The position numbers were made by a program, and so were the translations under genes. A DNA stretch of 64,000 nucleotides, from positions 3,596,001-3,660,000 of the forward strand of contig CAUJLY010000001.1 of assembly GCA_963281155.1 (NCBI GenBank). The letters are read 5' to 3'. The DNA is from Rhabditophanes sp. KR3021. Its lineage: Eukaryota > Nematoda > Chromadorea > Rhabditida > Alloionematidae. Below the pieces are notes generated by a model that saw only the letters and a list, made by a program, of their open reading frames with translations, made no database searches and was not told the DNA's origin. Positions 11,519-22,342 of this stretch are shown in pieces (positions within the stretch are counted from its first letter, which is position 1; the number at the start of each line of letters is the position of its first letter).

Positions 11519-11674
11519 TATCTTCAGACATATATGAAATTATCTTCAGACGTATAAGAAATTATCTTCAGACATATAAGAAGTTATCTTCAAACATATA
11601 AGAAATTATCTTTAGTCATATAAGAAATTATCTTCAGATATATAAGAAATTAAGTTTAGACATATATCACAAAT
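11519..11674. repeat. 22-bp minisatellite, about seven copies
   Basis: Tandem units close to TATCTTCAGACATATAAGAAAT repeat seven times with few substitutions; the last unit is 24 bp. The array runs up to the TAA stop of the minus-strand G-patch gene, and that gene's last codons resemble the start of a further unit. Confidence 0.9.
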
Positions 11675-12396
11675 TATCTCTTGTCTGGCACAATAATTCC
11701 TTTTCCATGACCAGTCTTTTTGACTGTTAAAGCTTCTTTCACACCTTGCTCGTGTTTGCCTAGACCAGAACCTGCCACAAATCCTTGTTTCTGCATGATA
11801 CTTAGAGACACATTTGTTGTTTTAGTATACTGAGACTCCCCTTTGTTCTCAGCATTATTAATTGCATTGATTTTGTAGTCGAGATTAGGTTTCGTAACTT
11901 TCACTGTCGTAGTTAACACTTTAGGTACCCCAATGGTTGTTTGGTCTTTTATGTTTTCAAGTAACCTTTTAGTTGCTAGAGCTTTAACTTCGCTGTACTT
12001 GTTATAATTTTCGGGGTCGTATTCGTCGTACACTTCTTCACCCATAAATGTTGATTTTCTTGTTGTAAATCCAACGGGAGCCAGATTTAACGTCCTACTT
12101 TTCCTTGCTTCGTGCGATGCTTTTTGAATTTGTTTATTTTTTTCAATTATCATGTCTGCAGAACTTGAATCAGGTGCTTCTGCAAAAGTTCTTCTCCTAG
12201 GAGGTATCACTGTTTTTGGTAAATTCTAAAATGATTACTTGGCGAATGAAAAAATACATTATTATACCTGGTTCCTTCTACGAGCCATTTCTATCTGTGT
12301 GCGCATAAAATCTAATGGAGCTTCACGTGGTGCTTCTTCTTTATTTACAACTTCCGGGACAGTTTCCTCATCGCTACCATACAAATCTCCAGACAT
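11674..12396 (-). CDS. G-patch splicing-factor-like protein (SPF45/RBM17-like, lacks RRM)
   Basis: Exons 12268-12396 and 11674-12225 (42-bp intron) give 226 residues. The ATG of MSGDLYGSDEE follows an in-frame open region with only non-ATG codons. A basic helix (MRTQIEMARRR) is followed by an LAPVGF...YDEYDPENY segment resembling the LAPV...DEYDP region of SPF45/RBM17. Residues about 188-218 form a G-patch (IMQKQGFVAGSGLGKHEQGV), very close to the SPF45 G-patch. SPF45 acts in 3' splice-site choice through a C-terminal RRM-like UHM. That domain is absent here: the protein ends nine residues after the G-patch and a minisatellite begins. It may be a shortened paralogue or a truncated gene. It lies about 210 bp downstream of the BTB gene on the same strand, compatible with a nematode operon. 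Confidence 0.8.
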
Positions 12397-12605
12397 ATTT
12401 ATAATTAATAATAATACAAAAAAAATAGATACAATGACTAAAAAGGTTTTAAAGTAACTTTGTTCCAATCATAAAGTAATTTTACACGTCAGGACAAAAT
12501 AAATTCAAGCAAAGGAAGCAGAAAACATTTTATTTAATTCTATAAGTAGGCCTTAATAATTAATCAAATAATGTTTTGCCCTTGGAAAATCTTAAATGCT
12601 TCCTA

Positions 12606-14122
12606 CTATCTGCTATGTTGGCCGGCTGCCCAGTAAGCTGGAAGAGGAACTTGAATGTTTTTGTGGCAAGGCTTGTAGTTTGGATCGGGCTTACAAAAGT
12701 ATCCAGGAGTTGGGTTTGGGCAACGTTGAGTTGGAGCTGCCGGACGAGGAACAAAACCTTTTGGATCAGTAACCTTGTTGAAGGTGAAAGCACCATAAGC
12801 TGGAGCTGGAGATTTGGAGGATTCTCTGGTGTTTGAGTTTTTGCACAAAGATGATTGCTTTGAAGGAGGGTTTCCTTGGTAAGCATAAGGATTACAGACA
12901 ACACTCTTTGGCACAAAGTAATTTGGCAAAAGTTTGTGTTCAAGGAGAGTCTCATTCTTGGCAGGGAATAAATGTTCTCCATACATAGATTGCTTGACTG
13001 GCTTTGAGGTGGAACTTCTGTCAGGAGCAATATTCTTGATGGATGGAGATTTCTGAGCAGATCTAGATTTGTTTTTTCTGACTGGGAGAACAATCTTGCT
13101 GTACTTTTGGAGATGCACATTTGGTTGGTGAGGAAGACGTGGGAAACGAGTTGATGAGCGAGATTTTCTTGAGGCTTCAGAGTCAGTAGTATCGGGATAA
13201 GGACGTCCTCTCGAACCCATAGAAGGATGACGGCCTCTGAATGCAATTGAACCGGTGCGTCCACGAGTTCGAGAAGTGATACCTGGGTATCTTTCTTGAC
13301 AAGCTGCGTATTTCAATGTTGGAGCATTCTTACAGACGCTGTCTTGGCCAGGGAAGCGAGAAGCTAACTTAGGAGCTATTCTTTGTTGGATGTTGAGTGA
13401 AGAACGAGGGAGGGAACGATGCTTCAAAGAAAGTGGAGGGGCAGGCTTGTTCTGACTTTTTTTATCGTCAAGGCAGCAATCAACTCCTTTGGCTCCAGAA
13501 CAGCAAACTTTCTTCAAATCAACCATCAACTTTTCAATCTGAGTCATGAGTTGTTGGCATTCATTAGCCTGTCTGGCCGCAACAGTAGAGTTACTTCTAA
13601 CCTTGGCAGAATGCTCTCTAGCTAGATTGTCGTCAATGTATTTCTTCAATGTAACACGCATAGCGTCCATCTCCAACTTGACGAGAATGTCGTAAACATT
13701 GGTGATTTCGAGTTTAGACAATTCCAATTCGTTTCCATTCATAAAGTTGACAATCTTCTGAATAGCAGTTGGATCACATTTATCTAGATCGATCGTAATG
13801 GGAAGTTGCATGCTACGTGCCATCTTAAAAGTTTACATTATTGTAATATCAGAAATTAACATACCTTTCTAATCAAAGTCGAATGGCTCAAAGCGACAAC
13901 AGCAGGAACGATGAAGTAGTTGTTTCCGGACTTGAATCTGATTTCATCGTGCTTTCCATTGACAGAGTAAGCTTGAAAATTATTCTTCATGTGTTGACCG
14001 AAGGTAGAGGCATGGTCTCTCTTGGAGTCAATACAGATTCTGCCGGAGGGGAGCTTGTGGACACTGATTCCACCGAAGGCAGGTACTTCAGCAGTAGCAG
14101 GTTCGATATTCAAGACCGTCAT
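12606..14122 (-). CDS. BTB-fold protein with long disordered basic tail
   Basis: Exons 13865-14122 and 12606-13823 flank a 41-bp intron and give 491 residues. The start used is the ATG of MTVLNIEP; the frame extends slightly upstream only with a TTG codon. Residues about 45-150 read as a BTB/POZ fold (FIVPAVVALSHSTLIRK, then DLDKCDPTAIQKIVNFMNG, then ILVKLEMDAMRVTLKKYID). A short coiled stretch (ANECQQLMTQIEKLMVDLKK) and a Cys-rich patch (VCCSGAKGVDCC) follow. The remaining 270 residues are basic, Pro/Ser/Arg-rich and probably disordered, with scattered Cys near the end (CPNPTPGYFCKPDPNYKPC). The BTB would mediate self-association or cullin-3 binding, but the role of the tail is unknown. A terminally expressed or structural role is possible; I do not recognise an orthologue. 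Confidence 0.75.
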
Positions 14123-15634
14123 AGTGTAGAGGCGCAAAAACGAGTCTGATTTTATTGTCAAAGTGTGCTTCTTATTTTGTGAAAGATTTGAATAAAAGAG
14201 AACATTTGAATTTAGTTTGATGAGTTGTAAGTAAATTTTGGAGCCTTGATTCGATATGAGATGTTGAAATTTGGCTTAAGAATTAACCGGGAAGCCTATG
14301 TTATGTGATTTTAAGGTAATATTTATTAATAAAAAAACGAATCTAAAGGTACAATTTGTTCTCCATATATTATTCAGAGTGGTGTGGCTATTAGCCAACA
14401 AGAGAGTGAAATAATGTTACACGTAAAAATTAAATAATTTACAAATTGAATGCAATATTTTCAATTATTCAATTTTTGTTTATTCATTTTGTACATCAAA
14501 ATCTCCTGAGAACTGAAAGTATCTCTATCGACAAGCCTGATTCTTCTTAATTTATTCGAATAATTTTGTACAAGTCACGATAAAATTATTGATACACGTT
14601 TAAGTATATGTGTTAAGAGAGTCAAAACAAAGTTAATTTTATGCTATTTTGATGACACTGTAAATAATTCTTCCATTTGTCATGCAAATTTTCGTTAAAT
14701 ACATCCCAATGGTTTATGAAAAGAATTAGCAAGTGCATCATTACAATCTTAATTCTAATACTATTTGAAAGAATGGCAAATCATCATTCCTAGGAACGAT
14801 TTATAAGATTATTTATGAAACAGATGAGTTGTTTATGGCCAACAGACGGATAATGGGTTATTTTAAAAAACAGAAAGTGGCACGAGTTAAATTTATTTAT
14901 TTCGTGAAAGATAATATACATAGAATTGAATTATTCACAAAAGAAGTTTCATCTATGCGGTCTTAATTGGGAGAATAACGTTTATCTTCTAGCTTTGGAG
15001 TCTGAGCAGTGGCATTTTGGTCGATGAAATAGACGACGAATTACTAAAAATTATAAATTTTATTATACGAATATGAGATAAAGTTAACTTACTCTTCCTT
15101 CGGTGGTTCTGGTTCAACAAATCCGAAGACTTTGGTGAGTCTGTACTCAAGGAAGTTGTTTCGAGCATCAGAGAGTAATCATGGCTTCAATTTTGTTGGT
15201 TCTAAAAGTAAGCACACACTCAAAAAGTTTAGAGAATATTGAGAGAAGCTAAAGCTATGAAAAGGAAAATGTGCGGAACACATAAAACCATCTTAGGTCT
15301 TTGCACTTCAGAATTTACGCGACCATCTTTTGAGTTTGAAATTTCGATAAAGCTGGTACTGATTGAAGCTTCCATAGTTGACGAGTAGTTTATAATGACA
15401 GTTCAGTGTAAAACAGATAACCTGTGAATTCACAAACTGCCAAAAATTGGAATTTTTTAAATGTTCAAGAACCCGATAATAATCACTTTATCAAATCAAA
15501 ATTCAAAATATACTAAATTTTATTTAAATGATCAACTTGTCTAATTTCTTTTTCAACTAAATTAATAATATCAAAATTCGATCCAAAGTATCTAACTTGT
15601 CTAATTTTTGAACTAAGTTAGTAATATCTAAAAT
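14123..15634. other. Intergenic with a minus-strand coding relic
   Basis: AT-rich spacer between two minus-strand genes. The only structure seen is the relic at 14964-15375, listed separately. Confidence 0.5.
14964..15375 (-). pseudogene. Decayed coding sequence, unknown family
   Basis: Minus-strand blocks look coding but do not join cleanly: LVNYGSFNQYQLYRNFKLKR near 15320-15380, SDARNNFLEYRLTKVFGF then VEPEPPKEE near 15090-15175, and VYFIDQNATAQTPKLEDKR ending at 14964. A TGA precedes the middle block where Trp would fit, and a TAA sits at the acceptor of the last one. A good GTAAGT donor follows the middle block, so it may have been, or still be, a spliced gene. The family is not recognised. 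Confidence 0.35.
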
Positions 15635-17179
15635 CTATCCAACAACTAAATGATCAAGATCGCTTCCCTTGCGAACTTTGCAAGAACAGCAAGTACCAAT
15701 CTCAATTGAAATTTGCCTCCATTCACCGTCAAACTTTTTATACACATCAACTGATCTTGAACTCTGCTCACATTTTCCCCAACCAGAGAGGCATTTATTG
15801 TCAACGTCACAAATTAATTCAGATATAACTCGAGGATAAAAATTGTCGGGCAATATTCTCCAAGCCCAGCATTGAGTGCACAAATTAAGCATTTCACTGT
15901 TTCGTGTAGTTGGCTGCCCTTTTTCTACACAGCTAATAATATGTCGTGTACCGATAACAGGCAAATCAGATCTTTTTGTTCTATCGTTGATGATAACTGA
16001 TCGTTTTCGTCTATTTGCATGTCTACTAAAAGTTACATATTTCGACGAAGGGTGATACATCCTATTGGATGATGAAACCATAGGTTCCATTGATGGATCT
16101 ATCTTAATGGGTGGATTAACAGAATTCGAAATATTTGGTTTTTCTACTTCACTATCATAATACTGTGTTTGGTGGGGTGGTGGAGTGACATAAGATGGTG
16201 TCAGCGATTCATTTCTACTTTTATTTAAATATACATTTACTGGAATGATTCTCACTGTTTGAATGGAATTGTTTAATGGTGTGACATGAAATTGATTTGA
16301 TATTGTTATTTGAAAGTTATTGTTTGAAATACGTTGTCGTACAATAGAATTTCGTATTACGTTTTGCCTAACTTTTGTTGGTCTTGATTTATTCTGAGTT
16401 GTTTCGAGTTTTGGAGTTTGATCTGAGATATTTGTGGCAGGCACAGTTATGTTTTGATTAGAGGCACTATCAATTCGCACTCTCAACATTCCAAATTGCC
16501 TTCCTCTATCTACTAATGGCCTAGTCCTTTCAATTGATGCCTGACTAGGCCGTATGTATGGAATATTTGCAGCCATACGTAGTCGCTTGCACAGTGTACG
16601 ATTTAAATAGTTCCCAGTCGGAACTCTAAATGGGAATGTCAGATTTTGATTTGAGGCCACCATCTTTTGCTTGACAACCTCTTGATATAGTATTCCAGTG
16701 CAGTGCAGACAATTTAAATCGTTACAGGCGTATTTAGTTATTTCTTTAGATGACGGTTTAGTGCCATCTACATGGAAAGTGGTATCAGGGAAGGATAAGA
16801 TTGCTTCTTCTAATGTGACGGCAAAAATGCGCGGGTCGTAAGAGACGCAGGACTGTGATCCAGGGATAATTATACATGGGCACTAAAAAGAGTGCGTAAA
16901 GACAATAAAACTGAAACAAACCTGATTGCCAGTATTAGCTTTTTGTCTTTGGATGATTACGTCTTTGAATGTCAATGGGTATGGTGCAATTGTGGTAAAT
17001 TGGATAATGAATAGAAAAAAATTCAAACTTCTTATAAATTTGAACGTCTCAAAGTGTGTATTTTTGGCAAATTGAATAAGGAAAAAAGTTGGAATAGATT
17101 TGGACGTCAGAAAGTATATATTTGAGATGTAAGATAAAATTTTAAAAAAATTTAAACTCTTAATAAATTTTAAAATCAT
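15635..17179 (-). CDS. Secreted pro-protein with C-terminal cystine-knot-like domain
   Basis: Exons 16922-17179 and 15635-16882 (39-bp intron) join in phase to 501 residues. The first exon encodes hydrophobic, signal-peptide-like sequence. The second starts with a Cys-containing block (CPCIIIPGSQSCVSYD...YACNDLNCLHCTG), then a long Ser/Asn/Thr-rich region. At about residue 380 are dibasic sites (ANRRKRSV and DRTKRSD) of furin type. The last 110 residues hold nine to ten Cys (ISCVEKG, LCTQCWAW, ICDVDNKCLSGWGKCE, GTCCSCKV) with the spacing of a secreted cystine-knot cytokine. The fold could belong to the IL-17, Trunk/Noggin-like or Spaetzle-like groups; I cannot decide. The inferred product is a processed extracellular ligand. 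The start codon is uncertain because only one Met occurs in the first exon. Confidence 0.7.
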
Positions 17180-19748
17180 TAAACGACAAAAGCAACATTT
17201 ACAAAGTATCGTTTATTTAATAGAAAAACAAAAATATGTGTTTTTTGTAACAGGTCTTTGCAGATAAGCATTAACAAATTAAAAAGATGATTTTTATTAA
17301 TGCTTGATTCCATTTAAAACGATCCTGATTTTTACCAAAGGGATATACCAGAAATAGATGGTGATATTTTGTAAACAATAAGATAGAATTGGGTTGTTTT
17401 GTAATTTTTATCAAATAAAATGTATGACGTTTAATTATTAAAAAAAAGTGCATTAAAAAGAGTGAAGAGAGATGAAAGTCAAAATGCGTGAAAAAGCACA
17501 ATTTCGTTACATCATAAAATACCCCAGCACATTTTATACTTCCTGAATTAAGGGAGAAATATCTTTGATATATTTGGATACAATTTATATTAAAATAAAT
17601 TTTATTTTCATCTAAAAGAAGTTTTATTTTCATGCAAAACATATTTTATTTTGATGGGGTGGGTAAATAAATGTAACTGAACGCGGTTGGGTTTATTTTG
17701 ATAATATTTTGCATCAAAATCTTTTTATTTTACAATTTTTAATAAAAACTTTTATCAAAATCTCGTGTTTTGTATGTATCTTAAAAATTGTATTTATTTT
17801 GCTGGAAAACTTTTCACATATATTCTTTACACAGAAAAACTTATCTTGATATAGAAGCATTTCGATTTAATTGAATGGAAATGAATTCAAGTAACTTTAT
17901 ACAATTCTACTAATTTCAAGTAAAATTCCGACATGTCTTTGTTGTGATGAGCATTACCCTACCCGCGCACTCAGATATGCACGTATAAATTATTCAAATG
18001 AGGCAATCTGAACTTACTTTGTTGTAGTAATGATACATCACACAGTGTAAAATATTCGTAAAAATGCGTAGTTTTTATACTTTTACTTTTTCAATCAACC
18101 TTCATTTTTAAAGAAAAAATTGGAAAAATTAATCACACACGTTTTCTAACATCTTGTATAAAGTAATGGTTACCAACTAGTACCAAAGTCTATTCTTCAA
18201 AAAGATTCCCACTAAAATCGGAAGTCAGTAACAGGCTGGGCTGATTTTATCATATACAATTCATTCACCAAAAGATAGTGACATTGATATGATTCTGCTC
18301 GAATCGTCACATCGCATGACGATTTTCATCCAACACCGTTTGTTGGTGTCTATCTTTATAGAAACATTGGGATTCAATCATTAAATTCGCAAAATTTCCG
18401 ATCATCGTGACATTTCCTCTTTTAAATTTTACTTTATCATAATCTTTTTACGTAATCATCATATTAAATCAAAGAAGTGCTTCAAGCAAATATTGTTTTC
18501 TGATTCTTAAAAATAACTAACGCACCAACCAACTAAACATTAAGTAAATAAACAAATAAATTCTTTAAATTACTTAAATAATTATTTAATCCAATAAATT
18601 TGATAAGCTTAATTCACAATATTTCATAATACTCTTATTAAATCACATAAATTCAAAAATTTAAAGCACAACAATTCACAGCAATTGATAAAACCCTATG
18701 TAATTCCCATAATCTTTAACTGTAATAAGTTATTTCTTAGTTCGATACACCTTGCACATGGATTTTAATAATCCGAATCAACTTTACCGTTATTACTTCT
18801 TCTCTTCGTTTTGCAAAACTCCTCCCGCATATAATAACATTCTTTCAATCATCATCTTCATTTATTTTATTTCATTTCGTTATTCTACCCTACCCATGCA
18901 ATGCAAGTATTTTCGACACCAGTCATCTTGTAAGTAGAAGGCCGAAGCAACTCAGTTTTCTGGGAAGTACTTTATATTCGACATCATCATATGTCGTTGC
19001 CGTTTGCTCCCATTTTTCTCCTCTCTTTACTATATCATAAATTAAGCAATGTTTTTACATATACACCATTCCATGAAATTCATTATATTATTACGCATTC
19101 GTATTTTTATTCGTAGTATAATATAGATATTACATGTAGCATGTTTTCATCAAACATTATCTAATATCCCGTTAATTTAATTTTAGTTAACACATTTTGT
19201 ACTAAATCCGTTTTATACTTTGATTTATCCCACCAAAAATTTTATATTTTTTTTATTTTATGAGAAGACTTGTAACGTTTAAGAGCATTTGTCAAGTCCT
19301 GGTAATAGATTCACATAAAGTATACTGACCATCATCATTAAACCTGCCCATCTACTTTTTAGAATGTGTAGTCGCATCTACATCATTTTCTAACGACGAC
19401 CAGCATTTGTCTGCCATTTTGTGTTGTCGATTTTGTTGCCGAACTAGTCATCAGTATGCTCACTCAGATTCGTACTTGTCACTAGCGACATATAAAAAGT
19501 TGGCGGGATCAAGTTTGATTCTATAGATTCATTTTTAAGCTGAATGCTCTTTATACTCTTCATTGGCATACACTTTTTCATCCAAATTATACTCATTTAT
19601 GCTTACATTGATCTTTCTTTTACCATCGTCCACATACTTATCATACTTTTAATATTATTGCTTTAATTCGACTCAATTTAACGCTTACATTTATTTCAGG
19701 AATTAAATTTTTTTATTGCGTCACATTATATAGTAAACACGACCCACA
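17180..19748. other. Intergenic, AT-rich; no supported gene
   Basis: Frames of up to 123 codons occur but are dominated by Phe/Ile/Leu/Lys/Asn and have no domain or splice context. An acceptor-like TTTATTTCAG at about 19699 lies 50 bp before the zinc-finger ATG and probably marks a 5' UTR intron or trans-splice site. Confidence 0.6.
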
Positions 19749-21291
19749 ATGTCTGAAGCCTCATTTATGAATAGTCCGAGCAAGTTAGATCAATTACTGA
19801 AATGCCTTGCTAATCAAACTGCTGTACCTTCTGTTGAAGGCGTCGACACTTCTCTTTTTCTTAACTCAATCTTTATGAGTAACAACACCGAGGAAGGCCC
19901 CAAACCACCAAAAATATCAAAAAAGCAAGTAACTAATGCTGTTCAAAAAAATGATGACGACGTCCCCCAAGTTTCAAATGACTACAAAGCTCTTTGGAAA
20001 AACGCTACAGCGCAAAATGATTGCAAGGGGGAATTGGTAAATGAATTTACCTTGGCCAAGAGTTTCTTGGAATCAGGCATCAATGGGATGTCAATTGCAA
20101 ACCTGCGGTGTGCATGTTGTGAAATTGTCAAAACAACCTCTGAAAATTTGGAGATTCATATTCTGTGCGAACATTTGAAATGGAAACCGTACCAATGCCC
20201 CAGCTGTGAAGAAAGACGTGCCTCCGACAATTTGATGCGCGAACATATGTTTTCCGCTCACGGCAATACTGACACCAAGTTGAGATTTATTTATCATGAC
20301 AATCCGCAAGCTAAGAAAGTGCTGAGAGCAATGATGGATCACTCTTTGTATGCTGCAAGAAACAGTAGCAACAACGAAACTGTCGCCACTCCTGCACCCC
20401 TACTACCAACGACAAACAAAAATATTGTTGATGACTCTAAGTCGAGAGAAAAAGAGAAAAAAGGTGTCTGTAAATAATTTGTTGATGAATAAGATGAGTA
20501 AAATGGATGTTGATGAAACTTCTGAGAATGATCCAAGTGCTGACATCAATAATTTTGCACAAAAATTACTTGCTCAAATTGCTAGTACCTCTGATGCTCC
20601 TGACAGCGACATGAAGTCTAGTGACAAGGCTGACGATGATTACTTGGTTTTGAATGATTCGACAAACAATGGGTATGCTCAGGATATAGCTCAATTTAAT
20701 CTCGATCATATTATCAACAATGGGAGAAAAGGCAAAGAAGAAAGTTCGGATGTTGTTGACTTGTCTCAATCATTTTTGACTAACTTGACTGCTCTTCTTA
20801 ACAATGGGCCTGGATCAAACACGGAAGAAGAAGCTTCTGATGGTCAAAGTGCTAAGCAACATTCTGGTAAATTTTCAACTAAAAAGAGAGTTATCGGGTT
20901 ATGCTCGAAATGTGATAGGCCCATAACTTCCGGCAGTCGCCAGATTCATTTATTTGCCCACTTGGCCAAAGATCAGTCCCTCTTCCGTTTTGGATGTAAA
21001 TTCGAAGACTGCGACGTTGAAAATTACAGAAAAGATCAGCTAGAAGCCCACTTGCTTAAAAAGCATAACTGCAGTGATCCCAACATGATTGACGACAGAT
21101 CTGCTGCTTTGATGAACGCCTGCCAAGAATTAAGTATGGAGTTACTAGGAACTGCCTCAAACAATCCCGGTCCAACAGCTGCTTTGGCACAAAAGATCTA
21201 CGACCAAGAACAAAAGGAAGCTTCAACTGCAACCAGAAAAAGAAGAGGCAAAAAAGACGCTCCTAGTTTACTTGCTATTGAATCATTGTAA
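19749..21291 (+). CDS. C2H2-type zinc-finger protein, split by a frame change
   Basis: The first frame (19749-20477) carries two Cys/His pairs: LRCACCEIVKTTSENLEIH...H and YQCPSCEERRASDNLMREH...H. The second frame, read +1 relative to the first, is coding from about 20460 to 21291. It carries another finger pair (GLCSKCDRPITSG...H, FGCKFEDCDVENY...HLLKKH) and a basic tail (TRKRRGKKD). The switch lies at an A-rich run (AAAAAGAGAAAAAAGG near 20450-20465), after which the first frame meets TAA. No GT-AG intron with length 1 modulo 3 was found there. The two parts clearly belong together: both are acidic/Ser-rich with the same finger style. Explanations are a sequencing or real indel in the A-run, or less likely a translational frameshift. 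The likely role is a nuclear DNA-binding regulator. Confidence 0.7.
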
Positions 21292-21614
21292 ATCTCACAC
21301 AACCAATCTCATTTTTACTGCCGCTATTACATTCATTTTGATCATTTTGCTAATATCAATAAATTTCCATCATATCACTTGTATCTATAATAACCTATCT
21401 AATCATTCTTACCCAATGTTTGTGTAAATATTTATAGAAAATTATTTGTAACACTTCATTCAAAACATGCTTTCAAAGTAGGTTAAACTTTTGATCGCAC
21501 ACTAAGTTTTCTGTAAAATATATACCATCAAGATGAATGACAAATTTTTTTATTAATTCATATTTTTGTCTGATCACAAACTAAAAAATGTAAAATACTT
21601 ATTAGATTATATTT
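21292..21614. other. Convergent 3' UTR region
   Basis: Short spacer between the convergent zinc-finger and ground-like genes with AATAAA-like signals (about 21357). Nothing else seen. Confidence 0.4.
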
Positions 21615-22342
21615 TTAGTGTTTCATTTGCTGGAAGGCTATGCATGTCATTGTACCTGTTGTTGATTCGCAGAATAGATCGGAGCTGAAGATATATGAGA
21701 AGTGTCCTCTGGAACAAATTACATCAATTGGTTGCTTGAAAAATTCTTCGGCTGCTTTGTTGATGTCACGTTTCGATTTTCGTGGGTCTTCTTTCATGTT
21801 TGCATTCATGATTCCTAATAAATCTTTGGAATTACATTTGACATTGTTGTCTTCTAGTTCGATTACTTTGTCTTCAGGTTGGGTTAGAGGAAGTTCTGGA
21901 GCGCGACGAACTCCGTCATAACGGATTTTGTGTCCATCAATGGTTTCTTGGGTGTCAACGATTTGGGATTGTCCATCGTTGTTGAAAAATAGTTCATTTG
22001 TAATAGGTGCTGGGTTATTTAAATTGAGTCCCCCAAAAGAGCTGCTCTCTACAAATAAAAATTAATTTAAAAACAAATAAATAAATAATTTACCATTTCC
22101 ATATCATTTGTTGATGAAAGAGATGCTGTATTAACGCCATGAGCTTTGCATCCACCACCACTACATGGCGATGGCGCAGCTACTGGATATGAGGCTTGAG
22201 GTACTGATGCACAAGGTGAAGCACACGGGGCTGGAGCAGCAGGTGCACAACCGCCACAATTAGAACTACTGCTACCAAAGAAGAAAGTTGATCCTGGTTT
22301 AGTTAATGCCAAAATGAATGCAATTGAAAGTAACTTGAACAT
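21615..22342 (-). CDS. Ground-like (GRL) hedgehog-related secreted protein
   Basis: Exons 22094-22342 and 21615-22046 (47-bp intron, phase 0) give 226 residues. Residues 1-19 are a signal peptide (MFKLLSIAFILALTKPGST). A Gly/Ala/Pro/Cys-rich segment follows (NCGGCAPAAPAPC...CSGGGCKAH), then a linker, and from about residue 150 the ground-like domain: NNVKCNSKDLLGIMNANM, then a charged helix with KRDINKAAEEFF, then VICSRGHFSYIFSS, FCES and the ending TGTMTCIAFQ. This layout is that of nematode grl genes, whose products are secreted and act in cuticle and apical matrix biology. The acceptor used (TAGAG/AGC) is the one that keeps the frame. Confidence 0.9.

Noticed and set aside
12560..13264. 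234-codon minus-strand frame and its plus-strand counterparts
   Set aside because: They overlap the BTB gene's long exon in other frames and carry no coherent signature; they are shadows of that exon.
17271..17642. 123-codon minus-strand frame
   Set aside because: Composition is dominated by Phe, Ile, Leu, Lys and Asn as expected from AT-rich DNA. No motif, no neighbours in frame.
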